Below, in pieces: positions 60,825-64,000 of a DNA stretch of 64,000 nucleotides. Each line of letters opens with the position of its first letter. The stretch's first letter is position 1. The translations under genes and the position numbers were made by a program. Source of the DNA: Marinovum sp048263515 (GTDB taxonomy: Bacteria; Pseudomonadota; Alphaproteobacteria; Rhodobacterales; Rhodobacteraceae); NCBI RefSeq assembly GCF_048263515.1, contig NZ_JBLXEC010000014.1, positions 1 to 64,000 on the forward strand. Reading direction: 5' to 3'. The notes beneath the pieces are model-generated. The model was not told the origin of the DNA, did no database searches, and was given only the letters and a program-made list of their open reading frames with translations.

Positions 60825-61235
60825 ATGGAGAATTCCGAGTTTGCCGGCACCAAGCTTGCGCTGTTCATCGGCGGCAAGCTTCTGGTCATCCGGCGCGACG
60901 ACAGACCGGACATCCCCTGGCCCAATCACCTGGACCTGCCGGGTGGCGGGCGCGAGGACGGGGAATCCGCCGCCGATTGCGTGCTGCGCGAGACCCGCGA
61001 AGAGGTGGGGCTGCGGCTCGATCCGCAACAGCTGGTCTACGAAATCGCCTATGACCGGCCGATCGGGCCGATGGTGTTCTTTGCCGCCCATGTGCCGCCG
61101 GATGCGGCCGCCGATATCGTCTTTGGCAACGAGGGGCAGGGCTGGATGCTGATGTCCCCCGAGGAATACGCCAATCACCCCGAAGCCGTGCCGCATTTCC
61201 GCGAGCAGATATCCAGATACCTGGGCTTTCGCTAG
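60825..61235 (+). CDS. Nudix hydrolase
   Basis: A 136-residue protein with a full Nudix box, GGGREDGESAADCVLRETRE then EVGL (Gx5Ex7REUXEEXGU). It starts MENSEFAGTKLALFIGGKL with AGAGG upstream. The enzyme hydrolyses nucleoside diphosphate derivatives; the substrate is unknown. Next to dinB, a role in clearing damaged nucleotides is possible but not shown. Confidence 0.9.
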   Translation: MENSEFAGTKLALFIGGKLLVIRRDDRPDIPWPNHLDLPGGGREDGESAADCVLRETREEVGLRLDPQQLVYEIAYDRPIGPMVFFAAHVPPDAAADIVFGNEGQGWMLMSPEEYANHPEAVPHFREQISRYLGFR

Positions 61236-61292
61236 CACCGGGCCGCAGAGACCGGCCGCGCCACCGCGCCCGCCCGGATCGGAGGAACTTGC

Positions 61293-62948
61293 ATGCCGTC
61301 AGACACTTCCCAGAGGCGGATCGCCCTGATCGGGATGGGCCCGCGCGGGCTCGGCGCGCTCGAGGCGCTGGCCACGCGCTGGCCAAGGGACGCCCAGCCG
61401 CTGGCCGTCGATGTCTTCGAGCCCGATCCGCATCCCGGCGCCGGCCCGAATTTCTCGCCTGACGAGACGCCGCACTGCCTGCTCAACACGCCCCTGCGCG
61501 ATATCGACATCCCGCCGCCGGATTTCTCGCGCGTGGGCAGCTTCGAGATGCGGCTCGACCCGCCCGCCGACCCCGACAGTTTCCCGACGCGCGCCGAGAT
61601 CGGCGACTACCTGCAGGCCCGGTTCGAGGACCTGCTGGCGCTCGAGCATCTCGACGTGACCCTGCAGCCCCGGCGGATCGAGGCCCTGCGGTCCTGCGAG
61701 GCCGGCTGGGAGCTGGGCGGGGATGCCGGCTGGAACGGGCCGTACGCCGCCGTGCTCCTGACCCCCGGCCAGCCTGCCGTCGAGCCCGACACGCAATGGG
61801 CGCGCTGGCAGGGCCATGTGGCGCGCGGGCAGGGGGTGCTGGCGCAGGCCTATCCCGCCAAGGAGTTGATTGCCGCCGCGCAGCACTGGCAAGGCCGCAC
61901 GGTGGCGATCCGCGGCATGGGGCTCTCGGCCTTTGACGTGCTTCGGGCGCTGACGGTGGCGCAGGGCGGGGCCTTCTTCGACGGGCAGTACCTGCCTTCG
62001 GGACGCGAGCCGACGCGCATCCTGCCGTTCTCGCTCGACGGCAGCCCGCCGTATCCCAAGCCAGAGACGGGCGCGCTGGACGGCAAGTTTGCCGCCAGGC
62101 TGGCGGAGACGCGGATTTTCGATGCGGCGATTTCCGAGGCCAGCCAGTCGACGCCCTACACCGCCCGCCGGCTGATCAATGCCGCGCTGATCGCGCCGGT
62201 GACCCGCATCCTGCGCGACTTCGGCGAAGAAGAGGCGGCGGCGCAGGTGGCCGATTGGCTGGACAGCGAATGGGATGCGCCCGGCAGCCAGGAGAGCACC
62301 GGCCCGGTCGACACCCTGCGCCACGGGATCGCCATGGCCGAGGGCCGCGCGGTGCCCTCGATCGGCTACACCGTGGGCCAGGTCTGGCGGCGCTGGCAGA
62401 ACAACCTGCGCGCGGGCTTCAACCCAGTGATGCCACCGGGCGAGACCGCCGAGCTGATCGTCGGCTTCGACGAGGGGCTCAAGCGCTATTCCTACGGCGC
62501 GCCGGTGGGCTCGACGCGGGAATGGCTGGCATTGGCGGATGCTGGTCTGGTCGACATGCGGCTGGCGGCGGACCCGGCCTTTGACCTGACCGAGGACGGC
62601 TGGGAGATGACCGCCGGCGACGAGGTGGCGCAGGTCGACGTGATGATCGACGCGGTGCTGCCGGATGCGGATATCTCGATCGTCACCGCGCCGCTGATCC
62701 GGTCGATGCTGGAGGAGGGCCGGCTGGTGCCTGTGGCCGAGGGGCTGGGGGCGCAGACCCTGCCGGATGGCAGCGTGGTCGGGGTGGACGGCGCGGCGCA
62801 GCCCGGGCTTTACCTCCTGGGGCGGCTGTCGCTGGGCAGCGTGATCGCCGCGGATTCGCTGCACGATTGTCTCGGGGCCGCGGCAGGGCGCTGGGCGGAG
62901 GGGGTCGTGAGGCAGGTGTCGGGCGAGGAGATGGCCGAGGTGTGCTGA
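61293..62948 (+). CDS. FAD/NAD(P)-binding protein (NAD_binding_9 type)
   Basis: A 551-residue protein. The N-terminal dinucleotide fold is RIALIGMGPRGLGALEAL; PHPGAGPNFSPDETPHCLLN follows. A second nucleotide-binding segment is TVAIRGMGLSAFDVLRALTV near residue 205. This is the FAD-NAD(P)-binding family (PF13454) often called hydroxyacylglutathione hydrolase by mistake. Oxidoreductase activity is likely but the substrate is unknown. GATCGGAGGA precedes the ATG. Confidence 0.82.
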   Translation: MPSDTSQRRIALIGMGPRGLGALEALATRWPRDAQPLAVDVFEPDPHPGAGPNFSPDETPHCLLNTPLRDIDIPPPDFSRVGSFEMRLDPPADPDSFPTRAEIGDYLQARFEDLLALEHLDVTLQPRRIEALRSCEAGWELGGDAGWNGPYAAVLLTPGQPAVEPDTQWARWQGHVARGQGVLAQAYPAKELIAAAQHWQGRTVAIRGMGLSAFDVLRALTVAQGGAFFDGQYLPSGREPTRILPFSLDGSPPYPKPETGALDGKFAARLAETRIFDAAISEASQSTPYTARRLINAALIAPVTRILRDFGEEEAAAQVADWLDSEWDAPGSQESTGPVDTLRHGIAMAEGRAVPSIGYTVGQVWRRWQNNLRAGFNPVMPPGETAELIVGFDEGLKRYSYGAPVGSTREWLALADAGLVDMRLAADPAFDLTEDGWEMTAGDEVAQVDVMIDAVLPDADISIVTAPLIRSMLEEGRLVPVAEGLGAQTLPDGSVVGVDGAAQPGLYLLGRLSLGSVIAADSLHDCLGAAAGRWAEGVVRQVSGEEMAEVC

Positions 62949-62982
62949 GGCGGCAGAGTCCCCAGCCCGGTTCAAAGACCCA

Positions 62983-63147
62983 AGCGCGTTAACAGCGGCC
63001 AGAGGCCGCCGCGCATCGCCGGGCTGCCCGCCGGCACGGCGATTTTGTTGCCACCAGCGCGTCGATCCCATCTTTTCCGGATCGGCCGGGATAAAGCGCT
63101 GCCGAACTCCGGCAGGTTCGCCGCGCCGCGGCCCGACGACACGCGGC
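62983..63147 (+). repeat. Dispersed repeat type A, copy A13
   Basis: Leader AGCGCGTTAACAGCGG, left arm gccgcgcatcgccgggctgc, core CCGGATCGGCCGGGATAAAG, right arm gcggcccgacgacacgcggc. First of a pair between the convergent FAD protein and ligase genes. Confidence 0.9.
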
Positions 63148-63175
63148 TCCGTACCTCACTCCGAATAAGGCACAC

Positions 63176-63342
63176 AGCGCGTTAACAGCGGCTGCAAGCC
63201 GCCGCGCATCGCCGGGCCGCCCGCCGGCACGGCGAATTGGCCGGCGTGAGCGCGCCGCTCCGGTCTTCTTCGGATTTGGCGGGGATAAAGCGCTGCCGAA
63301 CCACCGATGGATCGCCGCACCGCGGCCCGCCGATGCGCGGCT
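63176..63342 (+). repeat. Dispersed repeat type A, copy A14
   Basis: Left arm gccgcgcatcgccgggccgc, core TCGGATTTGGCGGGGATAAA, right arm gcggcccgccgatgcgcggc (one or two mismatches). It ends 11 bases before the ligase stop. Confidence 0.92.
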
Positions 63343-63352
63343 TGCCCATGCG

Positions 63353-64000
63353 TCAGCCGTAAAGCGCCAGCATCTCGTTCAGATCGGCCAGGGTGTTGGC
63401 CTCCGATACCGGCTTGTCCTTGCGCCAGCGCAGCATGCGCGGGAACCGCAGCGCTACCCCGGACTTGTGCCGCGACGAGGCCTGGATACCCTCGAAAGCG
63501 ATCTCGAAGACATGCACCGGTTTGACCTGCCGCACCGGCCCGAACTTTTGCAGCGTGTTGCGCCGCACCCACGAGGTGATCTCGCGGAACTCGGCGTCGG
63601 TCAGGCCGGAATAGGCCTTGGTGAATGGCGTCAGCTCGTCACCGTTCCAGACCGCAAAGGTGTAATCGGTGAACAGGTTTGCGCGCCGCCCGCTGCCCGA
63701 TTGCGCATAGATCATCACCGCGTCGATGGTCAGCGGGTCGACCTTCCACTTCCACCAGTCGCCGCGCTTGCGTCCAGCGAGATAGGCGCTGTCGCGGCGC
63801 TTGATCATCAGCCCCTCGACGCTCTCGGCGCGCGAGTGCTCGCGCACCTGGGCCAGGGTCTCCCAGCTGTCGAAATCCACCTCCTGCGAGAGCCGCACCG
63901 GCGCCGCCTCCGGCACCTCGGCCAGCAGCGACGCCAGTTGCGCACGGCGCTCGGCGAAAGGCACCTGGCGCAGATCGGCACCCTCGGCCTCGAGCAGATC
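63353..64000 (-). CDS. ATP-dependent DNA ligase, C-terminal part (cut by window edge)
   Basis: The frame is open to position 64000, so only the last 215 residues are seen. They contain VEGLMIKRRDSAYLAGRKRG (motif IV/V region of the adenylation domain), GDWWKWKVDPLTIDAVMIYA, and the OB-fold end with motif VI-like VALRFPRMLRWRKDK. This is the C-terminal half of a LigB/cisplatin-type or LigC-like ATP-dependent ligase. No Ku or LigD polymerase domain is visible. The beginning is outside the window. Confidence 0.88.
   Translation of the reverse strand, partial: DLLEAEGADLRQVPFAERRAQLASLLAEVPEAAPVRLSQEVDFDSWETLAQVREHSRAESVEGLMIKRRDSAYLAGRKRGDWWKWKVDPLTIDAVMIYAQSGSGRRANLFTDYTFAVWNGDELTPFTKAYSGLTDAEFREITSWVRRNTLQKFGPVRQVKPVHVFEIAFEGIQASSRHKSGVALRFPRMLRWRKDKPVSEANTLADLNEMLALYG

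Overview
The window reads as chromosomal DNA of a GC-rich alphaproteobacterium, most likely Rhodobacterales (Roseobacter/Paracoccus lineage). Supporting this are a DUF1013/TrcR-type cell-cycle regulator, a DUF2794 protein, a membrane-bound ferritin (MbfA) behind a perfect Irr/ICE-like palindrome, a GAAC-N7-GAAC LexA box of the alphaproteobacterial type, glutathione-dependent formaldehyde genes and an amidoligase/amidotransferase pair. No rRNA, prophage, plasmid replication gene or CRISPR array is visible. Most of the window is ordinary housekeeping chromosome.

Layout. 0-5.5 kb: a very large RTX-type secreted protein and a complete IS5-family (IS427-like) insertion sequence. 5.9-11.3 kb: a polyphosphate module, ppk and a Ppx/GppA phosphatase, enclosing three small membrane/stress genes (DUF1328, DUF883, DUF1469). 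11.5-17.4 kb: valS, a glutamine amidotransferase overlapping an amidoligase, and prs. 17.5-25 kb: HCCA isomerase, trcR, RNase T2, rlmN, an IalB-like protein and an asparaginase-HAD-cyclodeaminase operon. 25-38 kb: an acidic protein with an internal duplication, an MFS transporter, zapE, ubiH-like, amidase, aminotransferase, ftsK and lolA. 38-43 kb: N-formylglutamate amidohydrolase, pyk, rpmI-rplT and pheS. 43.8-51.9 kb: fghA, an AEC carrier, mbfA, a PEP-mutase-like enzyme, a TetR regulator, an NYN protein and class III alcohol dehydrogenase. 52-64 kb: an I78-type inhibitor lipoprotein, imuB, a glycosyltransferase, a TetR-CPBP pair with its probable operator, rpmJ, tRNA-Val, a second N-formylglutamate amidohydrolase, dinB, a Nudix enzyme, an FAD protein and the C-terminal part of an ATP-dependent DNA ligase.

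The most unusual feature is between the genes. About nineteen intergenic elements of roughly 165-215 bp share a conserved core of about 70 bp flanked by long inverted arms. The arms come in at least two unrelated sequences (types A and B), each self-complementary. A third arm type (C) and one type A copy occur without the core. In each type a short 5' leader repeats the end of the distal arm, so the proximal arm could pair with either. Conservation of pairing with change of sequence suggests a structured RNA or single-stranded DNA element rather than an ordinary repeat. The copies sit mainly between convergent genes, often as tandem pairs. A second, more familiar family of short GC-rich palindromes shares the same gaps.

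Formaldehyde oxidation is represented twice (class III alcohol dehydrogenase and S-formylglutathione hydrolase), DNA-damage tolerance by imuB and dinB, and iron export by mbfA. Functions are assigned from recognisable motifs only; no database search was run.
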